A DNA stretch of 64,000 nucleotides, from assembly GCF_011040385.1 (NCBI RefSeq), contig NZ_JAAIKB010000003.1:1-64000 (forward strand), written 5' to 3'. The notes under the pieces were generated by a model. That model saw only the letters and a list, made by a program, of their open reading frames with translations, was not told the DNA's origin and ran no database searches. Origin of the DNA: Falsiroseomonas algicola (GTDB lineage Bacteria; Pseudomonadota; Alphaproteobacteria; Acetobacterales; Acetobacteraceae). The position numbers and the translations under genes are program-made. The stretch's first letter is position 1. Each line of letters starts with the position of its first letter. Below are positions 7,464 through 15,394 of the stretch, piece by piece.

Positions 7464-10400
7464 GCAAGGCCCCGCGGGGGCGTCCGATACGGCGCGGCCT
7501 GGCCGACCGTGCCGCCGGCTTCCTGGCGGACTGGTCCGTGCCGCGCCAGCTGCGCGGTGCGCCGGAAAAGACCGAGGCGGCGGAAAGCGCAGCATCCCGG
7601 GGGCTGCGGCCGCGGCTGGAAACGGCCGACAGGGTCGGCACCTCCATCTGCCCCTACTGTGCGGTGGGATGCGCACAGCTCGTCTATGCGAAGCAGGGCC
7701 GCCCCATCGCGGTGGAGGGTGATCCGCGCAGTCCGGTGAACCAGGGCACGCTCTGCCCGAAGGGGGCAGCGACCTTCGGCCTGATGGCGAGCCCGCAGCG
7801 GCTCGACCGCTGCCTGCACCGCGCGCCCGGCGCGCGGGAATGGCGGGAGGTGGGGCTGGACTGGGCGATGGACCGCATCGCCGAGCTGGCGAAGCGCACG
7901 CGGGACGAGACCTTCATCAACCACCTGCCCGACGGCACGCGCGTGAACCACACGCTCGGCATCGCCTCCATGGGTGGCGCGACGCTCGACAACGAGGAGA
8001 ACTACCTGATCAAGAAGCTCTTCTCCGGCGCGCTCGGCATGGTGTTCGTCGAGAACCAGGCGCGTGTCTGCCACAACAACTCCGTCCCCGGCCTCGGCGC
8101 GACCTATGGGCGCGGCGCCTCCACCATGCCGCAATGGGACCTGGCGAATTCGGACGCCGTGCTGGTGATGGGCTCCAACATGGCGGAGAACCATCCCATC
8201 GCCTTCCGCTTCGTCATGCAGGCGAAGCTGCGCGGCGCGACGGTGATGCATGTCGATCCGCGCTTCACGCGCACCTCCGCGCTGGCGGATATCCACGCGC
8301 CGATCCGTGCCGGCACCGACATCGCCTTCCTCGGTGGCATCATCCGGCACCTGCTGGAGAACGACCTCTGGTTCCGCGACTATGCGCTGCCCTACACGAA
8401 CCTCTCGACCATCGTCGGCCCCGACTACAAGGGACCGGAGGAACTGCACGGCTACTTCTCCGGCTGGAACGACGAAGGCCGGCGCTACAACGTCGAGAGC
8501 TGGCAGTATGACGGCGTCGTCGTGCCGTCCTCCCTCGCCGAGGGCTATGTCGAGATCGAGGGTTTCGCCGAGGCGACGCAGCGGCTGCATGAGGGGCCGA
8601 CGCCGAAGGACCCGACGCTGCAGCACCCGCGCTGCGTCTACCAGATCCTGAAGCGCCACTACGCCCGCTACACGCCGGAGATGGTGGAAAGCGTCACGGG
8701 CTGCCCGCGCGACCTGTTCCCGAAGGTCGCGGATGCGCTGGCCAGGGCCTCGGGGCGGGAGAAGACGGCGGCGATCTGCTACGCCGTCGGCTGGAACCAC
8801 CACACCAAGGGCGCGCAGATCATCCGCGCCGCCGGCATCATCCAGGCGCTGCTGGGCAATACCGGTCGGCCCGGCGGAGGCATCCTGGCGCTGCGGGGCC
8901 ATACCTCGATCCAGGGCAGCACCGATATCGCGACGCTCTATGACCTGCTGCCGGGCTACATGCCGCAGCCCCATGCCTTCCGCCCGCATGCGACGCTGGC
9001 GGACTACCTGAAGGCCGAGACCAACCCGACCGGCTGGTGGCACCATTTTCCCAAATACTACGTCTCCCTCCTCAAGGCCTGGTACGGCGAGGCCGCGACG
9101 CCGGAGAACGGCATGGGGCACGACCTCATGGCGCGCGTCACCGGCGACCATTCGCAGCTGCCGCTGACGGTCGCGATGGAACGCGGCGTGATCCGCGGGC
9201 TGTTCGTGATGGGGCAGAACCCTGTCGTCGGCGGCAGCAACTCGAAACTCGTGCAGCGCGGCCTGGCGCGGCTGGAGTGGATGGTGGTGCGCGACGTGGC
9301 GGAAACCGATACCGCCACCTTCTGGCGCGACGGCCATCTGGTGCGCGATGGCGAGATGCGGCCCGAGGATATCGGCACCGAGGTGTTCCTGATGCCGGCG
9401 TCGCTGTCCGGGGAGAAGGCGGGATCCTTCACCAACATCCACCGGCTGGTGCAGTGGCACGACAAGGTCGTGGATGGGCCCGGCGACAGCCGGTCCGAGC
9501 TCTGGTTCATCCATCACCTCGCGCGGCGGATGAAGGCCCTGCATGCCGGCAGCACGCGGCCGCAGGATGCCGCGATCCGCGCCATCACCTGGGACTATCC
9601 GGAGGACGAACAGGGCGAGCCCGATCCGGAAGCGGTGCTGCGGGAGATCAACGGCCGCACCGTTGCCAATGGGAAGCTCGTGCCGGGCTTCGCGGCGCTG
9701 AAGGATGATGGCTCCACGGCCTGCGGATGCTGGATCTATTCGGGCGTCTTCCCGGAAGAGGGGCGCAACCGAACGCGATCGCGGGTGCCCGATGGGGCGC
9801 AGGGGCCGGGCACGCATCTCGACTGGGGCTTCGCCTGGCCGGACAACCGGCGCACCCTCTACAACCGCGCCTCCGCCGACCCCGCCGGCGTGCCGTGGTC
9901 CGAGGGCAAGCGGCTGGCCTGGTGGGACGAGCAGGCGGGCGAATGGCGCAGCCATGACCGCGTGGACTTCCCGACTGACAAGCGGCCGGATTTCGAGCCT
10001 GATTGGGAGTCGAAGCCCGCGGGCATGGACGCGATCCGCGGCGACCAGCCCTTCTTCATGATTCCGGACGGCGTGGCGGGTCTTTTCGTGCCCTCCGGCC
10101 TCAAGGATGGGCCGCTGCCCGAGCATTACGAGCCGACCGAGACGCCGGTGCGCAACGCGCTGCACCCCGGCGTGGAGGGCAACCCCGCGGCCAAGCGCTG
10201 GGCCTATGACGCCAACCCGCTGGCCGCGCCGGCCGACCCGCGCTGGCCGCATGCGCTGACCACCTTCCGGCTGACGGAGCATCATTCGGGCGGCACGCCG
10301 ACGCGCATCGTGCCCAGCACGTCGGAACTGCAGCCCGAGGGCTTCGTAGAGATCCCGACGGAGCTGGCGCGCACCCTCGGCATCGCCAGCACGGATTGGG

Positions 10401-10666
10401 TGGTGCTCTCCACGCCGCGCGGCGAGATCGAGACCCGCGCGCTGGTCACGGACCGGCTGCGGGCCTTCACGCTGGATGGCGGGCGCGTTGTCCACCAGAT
10501 CGGCATGCCCTGGCACTATGGCTGGTCCGGCATCGCGACCGGCGACATCGCGAATGTGCTGACCGCCGTGGTGGGGGACCCCAACACCGGCATGCACGAG
10601 AACAAGGCGCTGGTCTGCGCCCTCAGGCCGGGCCGGCTGGCTCGTCCCCTTCAGGAGGTTGGCTGA
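7460..10666 (+). CDS. Formate dehydrogenase, molybdenum-containing catalytic subunit (Cys type)
   Basis: This 1068-aa protein belongs to the molybdopterin oxidoreductases of the FdnG/FdoG type. A [4Fe-4S] cluster is bound by C64, C67, C71 and C99. The metal ligand lies in ENQARVCHNNSVPGLG at C204, where E. coli FdnG carries selenocysteine, so this is a cysteine form needing no SECIS element. Residues about 900-1068 form the molybdopterin dinucleotide-binding domain. There is no clear double-arginine signal in the first 40 residues; the N-terminus is basic (RGRPIRRG), so cytoplasmic location is likely but not proven. Start ATG at 7460 overlaps the preceding small gene. The reaction is formate to CO2 with electrons passed to FdhB. 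Confidence 0.93.
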   Translation: MSKAPRGRPIRRGLADRAAGFLADWSVPRQLRGAPEKTEAAESAASRGLRPRLETADRVGTSICPYCAVGCAQLVYAKQGRPIAVEGDPRSPVNQGTLCPKGAATFGLMASPQRLDRCLHRAPGAREWREVGLDWAMDRIAELAKRTRDETFINHLPDGTRVNHTLGIASMGGATLDNEENYLIKKLFSGALGMVFVENQARVCHNNSVPGLGATYGRGASTMPQWDLANSDAVLVMGSNMAENHPIAFRFVMQAKLRGATVMHVDPRFTRTSALADIHAPIRAGTDIAFLGGIIRHLLENDLWFRDYALPYTNLSTIVGPDYKGPEELHGYFSGWNDEGRRYNVESWQYDGVVVPSSLAEGYVEIEGFAEATQRLHEGPTPKDPTLQHPRCVYQILKRHYARYTPEMVESVTGCPRDLFPKVADALARASGREKTAAICYAVGWNHHTKGAQIIRAAGIIQALLGNTGRPGGGILALRGHTSIQGSTDIATLYDLLPGYMPQPHAFRPHATLADYLKAETNPTGWWHHFPKYYVSLLKAWYGEAATPENGMGHDLMARVTGDHSQLPLTVAMERGVIRGLFVMGQNPVVGGSNSKLVQRGLARLEWMVVRDVAETDTATFWRDGHLVRDGEMRPEDIGTEVFLMPASLSGEKAGSFTNIHRLVQWHDKVVDGPGDSRSELWFIHHLARRMKALHAGSTRPQDAAIRAITWDYPEDEQGEPDPEAVLREINGRTVANGKLVPGFAALKDDGSTACGCWIYSGVFPEEGRNRTRSRVPDGAQGPGTHLDWGFAWPDNRRTLYNRASADPAGVPWSEGKRLAWWDEQAGEWRSHDRVDFPTDKRPDFEPDWESKPAGMDAIRGDQPFFMIPDGVAGLFVPSGLKDGPLPEHYEPTETPVRNALHPGVEGNPAAKRWAYDANPLAAPADPRWPHALTTFRLTEHHSGGTPTRIVPSTSELQPEGFVEIPTELARTLGIASTDWVVLSTPRGEIETRALVTDRLRAFTLDGGRVVHQIGMPWHYGWSGIATGDIANVLTAVVGDPNTGMHENKALVCALRPGRLARPLQEVG

Positions 10667-11556
10667 TGGATGGCGGGCTTGCGCATGGGCGCGCGCGGGA
10701 GGCAGGCCGCGCGCCGCCGGCGCTGCTGCGGGACGAGGCGGAGCTGACGGCGGGCGTGGTCATCGAACCCGGCCGAAGCTACGGCTTCTTGACCGACACC
10801 ACTCTTTGCATCGGCTGCAAGGCCTGCGAGGTGGCCTGCAAGGAATGGAACAACCTGCCGGCAGAGACCGGAAAGCTCACGGGCCATTCCTACGACAACA
10901 CCGGGCAGCTCGGCGCGAATACCTGGCGGCACGTGACGTTCAAGGAGAACGGACCGCGGGAGGGGACGATGGCGCCCTTCCAGTCCAACTGGCTGATGAT
11001 GTCGGATGTCTGCAAGCATTGCGACCCGGCGCCCTGCCTGGAAGCCTGCCCGACCGGCGCGCTGTTCCGCACGGAATTCGACACCGTCGTGGTGCAGCAG
11101 GATATCTGCAATGGCTGCGGCTACTGCGTGCCGGCCTGCCCCTTCGGCGTCGTCGAACTCTCGAAGGATGACGGCAAGGCGCATAAATGCACGCTCTGCT
11201 ACGACCGGCTGAAGGGCGGGCTGGAACCCGCCTGCGCCAAGTCCTGCCCGACGGACAGCATCCAGTTCGGCGTGGTGGAGGAGTTGCAGGAACGCGCCGA
11301 TCGCCGCGTGGAGGCGCTGCACGCCCAGGGCCAGGACAAGGCCTATGTCTACGGCGCGCCCGGAAGTCCCGGCGCCACGGGCGGGATCCGCAAGCTGAAC
11401 GCCATCTTCGTGCTGGCCGAGCGGCCGGAACACTACAACCTGCCGCCCGCACCATCCCGGCCCGCGCGCAACGCGAAGCCGGCCTTCCTATCCGGCCTCG
11501 CCACCATGGCGGGGCTGGCGGCGGTGGCGCTGCTGCTGGGGGTCGGCCGGCGATGA
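10666..11556 (+). CDS. Formate dehydrogenase iron-sulfur subunit
   Basis: This 296-aa subunit carries four cysteine clusters: CIGCKACEVACKE from residue 48, CKHCDPAPCLEACP, CNGCGYCVPACPFG, and the CTLCYDRL...CAKSCP region. This is the FdnH/FdoH pattern for a four [4Fe-4S] electron wire. A single hydrophobic helix near the C-terminus (SGLATMAGLAAVALLLGV) would anchor it in the membrane. The ATG at 10666 shares its A with the fdhA stop and is preceded by a strong AGGAGG at 10653-10658. It takes electrons from FdhA and should pass them to the membrane subunit encoded next. Confidence 0.93.
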   Translation: MDGGLAHGRAREAGRAPPALLRDEAELTAGVVIEPGRSYGFLTDTTLCIGCKACEVACKEWNNLPAETGKLTGHSYDNTGQLGANTWRHVTFKENGPREGTMAPFQSNWLMMSDVCKHCDPAPCLEACPTGALFRTEFDTVVVQQDICNGCGYCVPACPFGVVELSKDDGKAHKCTLCYDRLKGGLEPACAKSCPTDSIQFGVVEELQERADRRVEALHAQGQDKAYVYGAPGSPGATGGIRKLNAIFVLAERPEHYNLPPAPSRPARNAKPAFLSGLATMAGLAAVALLLGVGRR

Positions 11557-12527
11557 GCGCGCGGATCGAGCGCCCCGCGCTGCCGCCGGCGGTGCAGCAG
11601 GAATGGCGAGGGGAGACCTATCACGGCCGCCCCGTCACCAAGGCGAGCTCCTTCGACTGGAAGGTCTCCTTCTACATCGTGGCGGTCGGCATCGCCGGCG
11701 CCAGCCAGGTAATCGCGGCCATCGCGAACCGGCAGCCGGAAGGCGCGGGGCTCACGCGCCGCGCGCGGCTGCTGGCGCTGGCCGGCAGCGCGATCGGGCC
11801 GCTGGTGCTGGTGCAGCACCTGAAGACGCGGTCGCGCTGGTACAACATGCTACGGATCTTCCGCCCGACCTCGCCGATGTCGATGGGATCCTGGCTGCTG
11901 ACGCTATTCGGCGGACTTTCCGCCCTGACGGCGATGGGGGAGGTGCTGGGCCGGCGCTGGCCCTTCGCGCGGCGCGTCTCGGATGCCGCGCAGCTGCCGG
12001 CGGCGGTCACGGGCGCCGGCATGGGGGTCTACACCGCGGGCCTGCTGGCCAGCACCAGCACGCCGCTCTGGGCGGCCGCGCCGGCACCGCTGGCGGCGCA
12101 GTTCGGCACGGCCTCCGTCGCCGGCGCGGCTTCCGCCCTCGCGCTGCTGCAGCGCGCGGCGGGGGAGGTCGGCTCCGCGCGGCGGCTGGAGACGCTGGCG
12201 CTGCTGGCCGGCGCGGCGGAGCTACTGGCGGCGGGCACCACCGAGAAGCGCTTGGCCGACAAGGGCCTCGATGGCCCCCTGCGGGAGGGGAAGACGGGCG
12301 CGCTGAACGCCACGGGCGGGAAGGCGATCGGCATTGCCGTGCCTCTGGTGGCGCATGGGATCGGCCGCGTGATCGGCGGCCGCGCCGGCGCGCTGCTGCC
12401 AGAGATCGCCTCCTTCGCCATGATCCTTGGCGGCGCCGCCATGCGCCATGCGGTGCTGCGCGCCGGAAACGAGAGTGCGTGCCGCCCCGACCATGCCTTC
12501 CGATCCACCCAGCGGGTGCGGCGATGA
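11553..12527 (+). CDS. NrfD/PsrC-like membrane subunit of formate dehydrogenase
   Basis: This 324-aa protein begins with a hydrophilic stretch of about 35 residues and then has several hydrophobic segments. FRPTSPMSMGSWLLTLFGG is a typical NrfD/PsrC motif. It follows fdhB with a 4-nt overlap, where an E. coli-type enzyme would have a cytochrome b (FdnI). The inferred job is to anchor the enzyme and hand electrons to the quinone pool without heme. The helix pattern weakens after about residue 200, where a charged segment (RLADKGLDGPLREGK) interrupts it. A longer upstream frame exists but lies inside fdhB. Confidence 0.83.
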   Translation: MSARIERPALPPAVQQEWRGETYHGRPVTKASSFDWKVSFYIVAVGIAGASQVIAAIANRQPEGAGLTRRARLLALAGSAIGPLVLVQHLKTRSRWYNMLRIFRPTSPMSMGSWLLTLFGGLSALTAMGEVLGRRWPFARRVSDAAQLPAAVTGAGMGVYTAGLLASTSTPLWAAAPAPLAAQFGTASVAGAASALALLQRAAGEVGSARRLETLALLAGAAELLAAGTTEKRLADKGLDGPLREGKTGALNATGGKAIGIAVPLVAHGIGRVIGGRAGALLPEIASFAMILGGAAMRHAVLRAGNESACRPDHAFRSTQRVRR

Positions 12528-12844
12528 GCGTGGTGACGCAGGAGGAGCGGCAGGCCCGGCACCTCGCCCGCCTGGCGATCGACCGCGTGCTGGCGGAAGC
12601 GCCGCCCGCCACGGCGCAGGAGGGAATGGACGCCGTGGCGCTGACCGTCGCCTGGCGCGACCTGCTGGTGGCGCGCCGGCGGGCGGAGGGTGCTTCCGAA
12701 GCGCTGGATGGACGGCTGGCGCTGGCCAATGGCGTGCTGGCGCTCACCTGGTCCGGCGCGGTGCCGGTGACGGGCTTCCGGAAGGAACGGCTCGTGAAGG
12801 CGCGGGCGGCACTGGCGGATGCGGCCGGGGAGGCGGATGCATGA
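12524..12844 (+). CDS. Unknown 106-aa helical protein in the formate dehydrogenase operon
   Basis: No family recognised. The 106-aa product starts MSVVTQEERQARHLARLAID and is rich in Ala, Arg, Glu and Leu, consistent with a soluble helical bundle; there is no signal peptide or membrane helix. Its ATG overlaps the stop of the NrfD-like gene and its stop overlaps the start of the FNT channel gene, both by 4 nt. Such tight packing argues that it is real and expressed with the enzyme. A role as a chaperone or assembly factor would fit the context but cannot be read from the sequence. Confidence 0.75.
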   Translation: MSVVTQEERQARHLARLAIDRVLAEAPPATAQEGMDAVALTVAWRDLLVARRRAEGASEALDGRLALANGVLALTWSGAVPVTGFRKERLVKARAALADAAGEADA

Positions 12845-13710
12845 CGGCGGCGTCGCAGAAGCAGCCCGATGCGTCGGCGGATGTGAAGCCGCCGGAGAAG
12901 ATCGCCACCACGGCGGCGAGCAAGGGCGAGACCAAGGCCGCGCTGGACGGCAAGGTGCTGGCGGTGCTGGCCGTGCTCGCGGGCGCCTATATCGGCTTCG
13001 GCGGGCTCTTCTACCTCGTGGCCGCCGCTGGGGCGGAGGCGATGCCGTTTGGCGCGGCGCAGCTGCTGGGTGGCGTCGCCTTCTCGCTCGGCCTCATCCT
13101 TGTGCTGGTCGGCGGCGCGGAACTGTTCACGGGCAACACGCTGCTCGTGGTCGCCTGGGCGGAGGGAAAGGCGGGCTTTTCGCCGATCCTCGGCGCGCTC
13201 GGCATCGCCTGGGTGATGAACTTCGTGGGCTCCGTTGCCATCGCGCTGCTCGCCTTCGCGGCGGGGGTGCATGAGGCGGGGGAGGGTGCGGTCGGCGCGG
13301 CGGCGCTGAAGGTCGCGGCGCGGAAGTCGGATCTCGGCTTCGGCACGGCGCTGGCGAGCGGCATCGCCGCCAACATGCTGGTCTGCCTGGCGGTGTGGCT
13401 CGCCTTCGGGGCGCGGAGCGCGGCGGACAAGGTGCTGGTGATCGTGCCCCCCATCGCCGCCTTCGTGGCGCTGGGGCTGGAGCATTCGGTCGCGAACATG
13501 ATGCTGATCCCCTTCGGCTGGCTGGTGCTGGACGGCGCCTCGCCCGCCTTCTGGCAGCAGGCGGGGATCGATCCCGCGGCCTATGGCGCGATCGGGTTCG
13601 GCGGGCTGGTGGCCAATCTGGTGCCGGTCACGATCGGGAACGTCATCGGTGGCGTGCTGGTCGGCGCGGCCTACTGGTTCGCCTATCTGCGCCCGAAATC
13701 CGCGGCATGA
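12841..13710 (+). CDS. Formate/nitrite transporter family channel
   Basis: This 289-aa protein matches the FNT family (FocA/NirC). It has an N-terminal hydrophilic stretch of about 35 residues, then about six helices with GGAELFTGNTLLV, where the FNT loop motif lies, and VGAAYWFAYLRP at the end. LVCLAVWLAF and EHSVANMMLIPFG match the second half of the family repeat. It would move formate across the inner membrane, so the same transcript supplies substrate import and oxidation. Start ATG at 12841 overlaps the preceding stop. Nitrite transport is an alternative within the family, but there are no nitrite enzymes nearby. Confidence 0.9.
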   Translation: MTAASQKQPDASADVKPPEKIATTAASKGETKAALDGKVLAVLAVLAGAYIGFGGLFYLVAAAGAEAMPFGAAQLLGGVAFSLGLILVLVGGAELFTGNTLLVVAWAEGKAGFSPILGALGIAWVMNFVGSVAIALLAFAAGVHEAGEGAVGAAALKVAARKSDLGFGTALASGIAANMLVCLAVWLAFGARSAADKVLVIVPPIAAFVALGLEHSVANMMLIPFGWLVLDGASPAFWQQAGIDPAAYGAIGFGGLVANLVPVTIGNVIGGVLVGAAYWFAYLRPKSAA

Positions 13711-14420
13711 ACGACGTCCTCGCCTGGTGTGGCGCCCCGCCGCTGCCTTGGGAGCTGTGGGGGCGCTGGACGCTGGACCCAGCGCTGTTCGCGGGGCTGG
13801 CGCTGGCAGCGCTGACGTTGACGCGAGCGACGCGGGGCGTGCCGGTCGGGCGCCGACGCGCGGGTTGGGCGGGGCTCGGCGTCACGGGCGCCGTGTTCAT
13901 CACGCCCCTCTGCGCGCTGGCGGTGGCGCTGTTCTCGGCGCGGGCGGCGCAGCACATGGTTCTGGTGCTGGTCGCGGCGCCACTGATCGCCATGGCGCTG
14001 CCGCCGCCGGCGCGGCGTGGCGCGGCGCTGCTGACGGCCGCCTTCACCGCGCTGTTCTGGCTGTGGCACCTGCCCGGCCCCTATGACGCGGCGCTGCGGG
14101 ATGGCGCGCTCTACTGGCTGTCACACCTCTCACTGCTCGGCATCGCCATCGCGCTGTGGCGCGCGCTGCTGGCCGATGCCTCGCCGGGATCGCTGGCGCT
14201 GGGCGCGGTGGCGTCGGCGCAGATGGGGCTGCTCGGGGCGGTGATCGTCTTCGCGCCAGGCGCGCTCTACGCCAGCCATCTCGGCACCACCGCCGTCTTC
14301 GGCCTGTCGGCGCTGGCGGACCAGCAGCTGGGCGGGCTGCTGATGTGGGTGCCGGGCGGGCTCGTCTTCCTGCTGGTTGGCGTCGCGGGCGCGCTGCGCC
14401 TGGTGCGGCCCGCCGCATGA
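13707..14420 (+). CDS. ctaG: Cytochrome c oxidase assembly factor CtaG (caa3 type)
   Basis: This 237-aa polytopic membrane protein belongs to the caa3_CtaG family. The histidine-containing segments ARAAQHMVLVLVAAPLIAM, WLWHLPGPYD and YWLSHLSLLGIA are typical of this group. The family helps insert copper or assemble caa3-type oxidases, and is unrelated to the Cox11-like protein that shares the name. It overlaps the FNT gene by 4 nt and coxB by 4 nt, and so joins the formate genes to the oxidase genes in one transcriptional run. Five to seven helices are expected. Confidence 0.85.
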   Translation: MNDVLAWCGAPPLPWELWGRWTLDPALFAGLALAALTLTRATRGVPVGRRRAGWAGLGVTGAVFITPLCALAVALFSARAAQHMVLVLVAAPLIAMALPPPARRGAALLTAAFTALFWLWHLPGPYDAALRDGALYWLSHLSLLGIAIALWRALLADASPGSLALGAVASAQMGLLGAVIVFAPGALYASHLGTTAVFGLSALADQQLGGLLMWVPGGLVFLLVGVAGALRLVRPAA

Positions 14421-15394
14421 GGCTGCTTCCGCTGCTCGTGCTGCTGCTGGTCGCGGGCTGCGGGGGGGACCAGTCCTCGCTCGACCCGACCGGGCCGAAT
14501 GCGCGCGACACGCTCTGGCTGTTCAAGCTGACGCTCTGGGTCTCGGTGATCGTCTGCGCGATGGTGGCGCTGGCGGTGGTGCAGGCCTGGCTGCTGCCGC
14601 GCTTCCGGCTGGGTGCACGGCCGACGCTGTGGATGGTCGCGGGCGGCGGCGTCGTGCTGCCGGCGATCGTGCTGCCCCTGCTGCTGGTGGCAAGCCTGCG
14701 CATTCCCTGGCCCTTCGCGGAGGAAAGGGAAGGCGCCTTCACCATCGATGTCGTCGCCTGGCAGTTCTGGTGGGAGTTCCGCTACCCGAATCCCGTGCCG
14801 GGCGGGCCCCCCGTGGTCACGGCCAATGAGCTGCACATCCCCGTCGGCGTGCCCGTGCGCTTCCGGCTGCTGACGGAGGACGTCATCCATTCCTTCTGGA
14901 TCCCGACGCTCGGCGGAAAGGTGGACATGATTCCGGGGCGGACGAACTACGCGCTGCTGCGCGCCGATGCGCCCGGCGAGTTCCGCGGTGCTTGCTTCGA
15001 GTTCTGCGGCCTGCAGCACGCCAACATGGCCTTCACCGTGCGCGCGCTGCCGCAGGCGGAGTGGCAGGACTGGATGTGGCGCGAGGCCCGCCCGGCCGCG
15101 GAACCGGAGGGCGACGAAGCGCGCAAGGGGCGTGAGATCTTCACCGCCGCCGGCTGCGGGTCCTGCCACGCCGTGCGCGGCCATGGCGCGGAGGGTGCGA
15201 CGGCGCCGGACCTCACGCATCTCGCCAGCCGCCGAACCATCGGCGCGGGCATCCTCCCGAATACCCGATCCTCCCTGACCGGCTGGATCGCCGCGACGCA
15301 GCAGATCAAGCCGGGTGCCAACATGCCGAGCTACAACGGCCTCACGGGACCACAGCTGCACGCCCTGGCCGCCTATCTGGAAGGCCTGCGGTGA
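14417..15394 (+). CDS. ctaC: Cytochrome c oxidase subunit II with fused cytochrome c (caa3 type)
   Basis: This 325-aa lipoprotein has a signal ending LLVAGC with lipidation at C15, two transmembrane helices at about 33-60 and 72-94, and a periplasmic cupredoxin domain. The CuA ligands are visible: H158, C193, C197, H201 and M204 in CFEFCGLQHANM. Residues about 230-325 are a class I cytochrome c with CGSCH (C247, C250, H251) and a probable axial Met in GANMPSY. The built-in cytochrome defines a caa3 oxidase and lets it accept electrons without a separate soluble carrier. It overlaps both neighbours by 4 nt. Confidence 0.95.
   Translation: MRLLPLLVLLLVAGCGGDQSSLDPTGPNARDTLWLFKLTLWVSVIVCAMVALAVVQAWLLPRFRLGARPTLWMVAGGGVVLPAIVLPLLLVASLRIPWPFAEEREGAFTIDVVAWQFWWEFRYPNPVPGGPPVVTANELHIPVGVPVRFRLLTEDVIHSFWIPTLGGKVDMIPGRTNYALLRADAPGEFRGACFEFCGLQHANMAFTVRALPQAEWQDWMWREARPAAEPEGDEARKGREIFTAAGCGSCHAVRGHGAEGATAPDLTHLASRRTIGAGILPNTRSSLTGWIAATQQIKPGANMPSYNGLTGPQLHALAAYLEGLR

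Noticed and set aside
7115-10597. Very long minus-strand open frame antisense to fdhA
   Set aside because: High GC third positions suppress stop codons on the opposite strand. The translation is rich in His, Arg and Gly with no motif, while the plus strand encodes a full FdhA.
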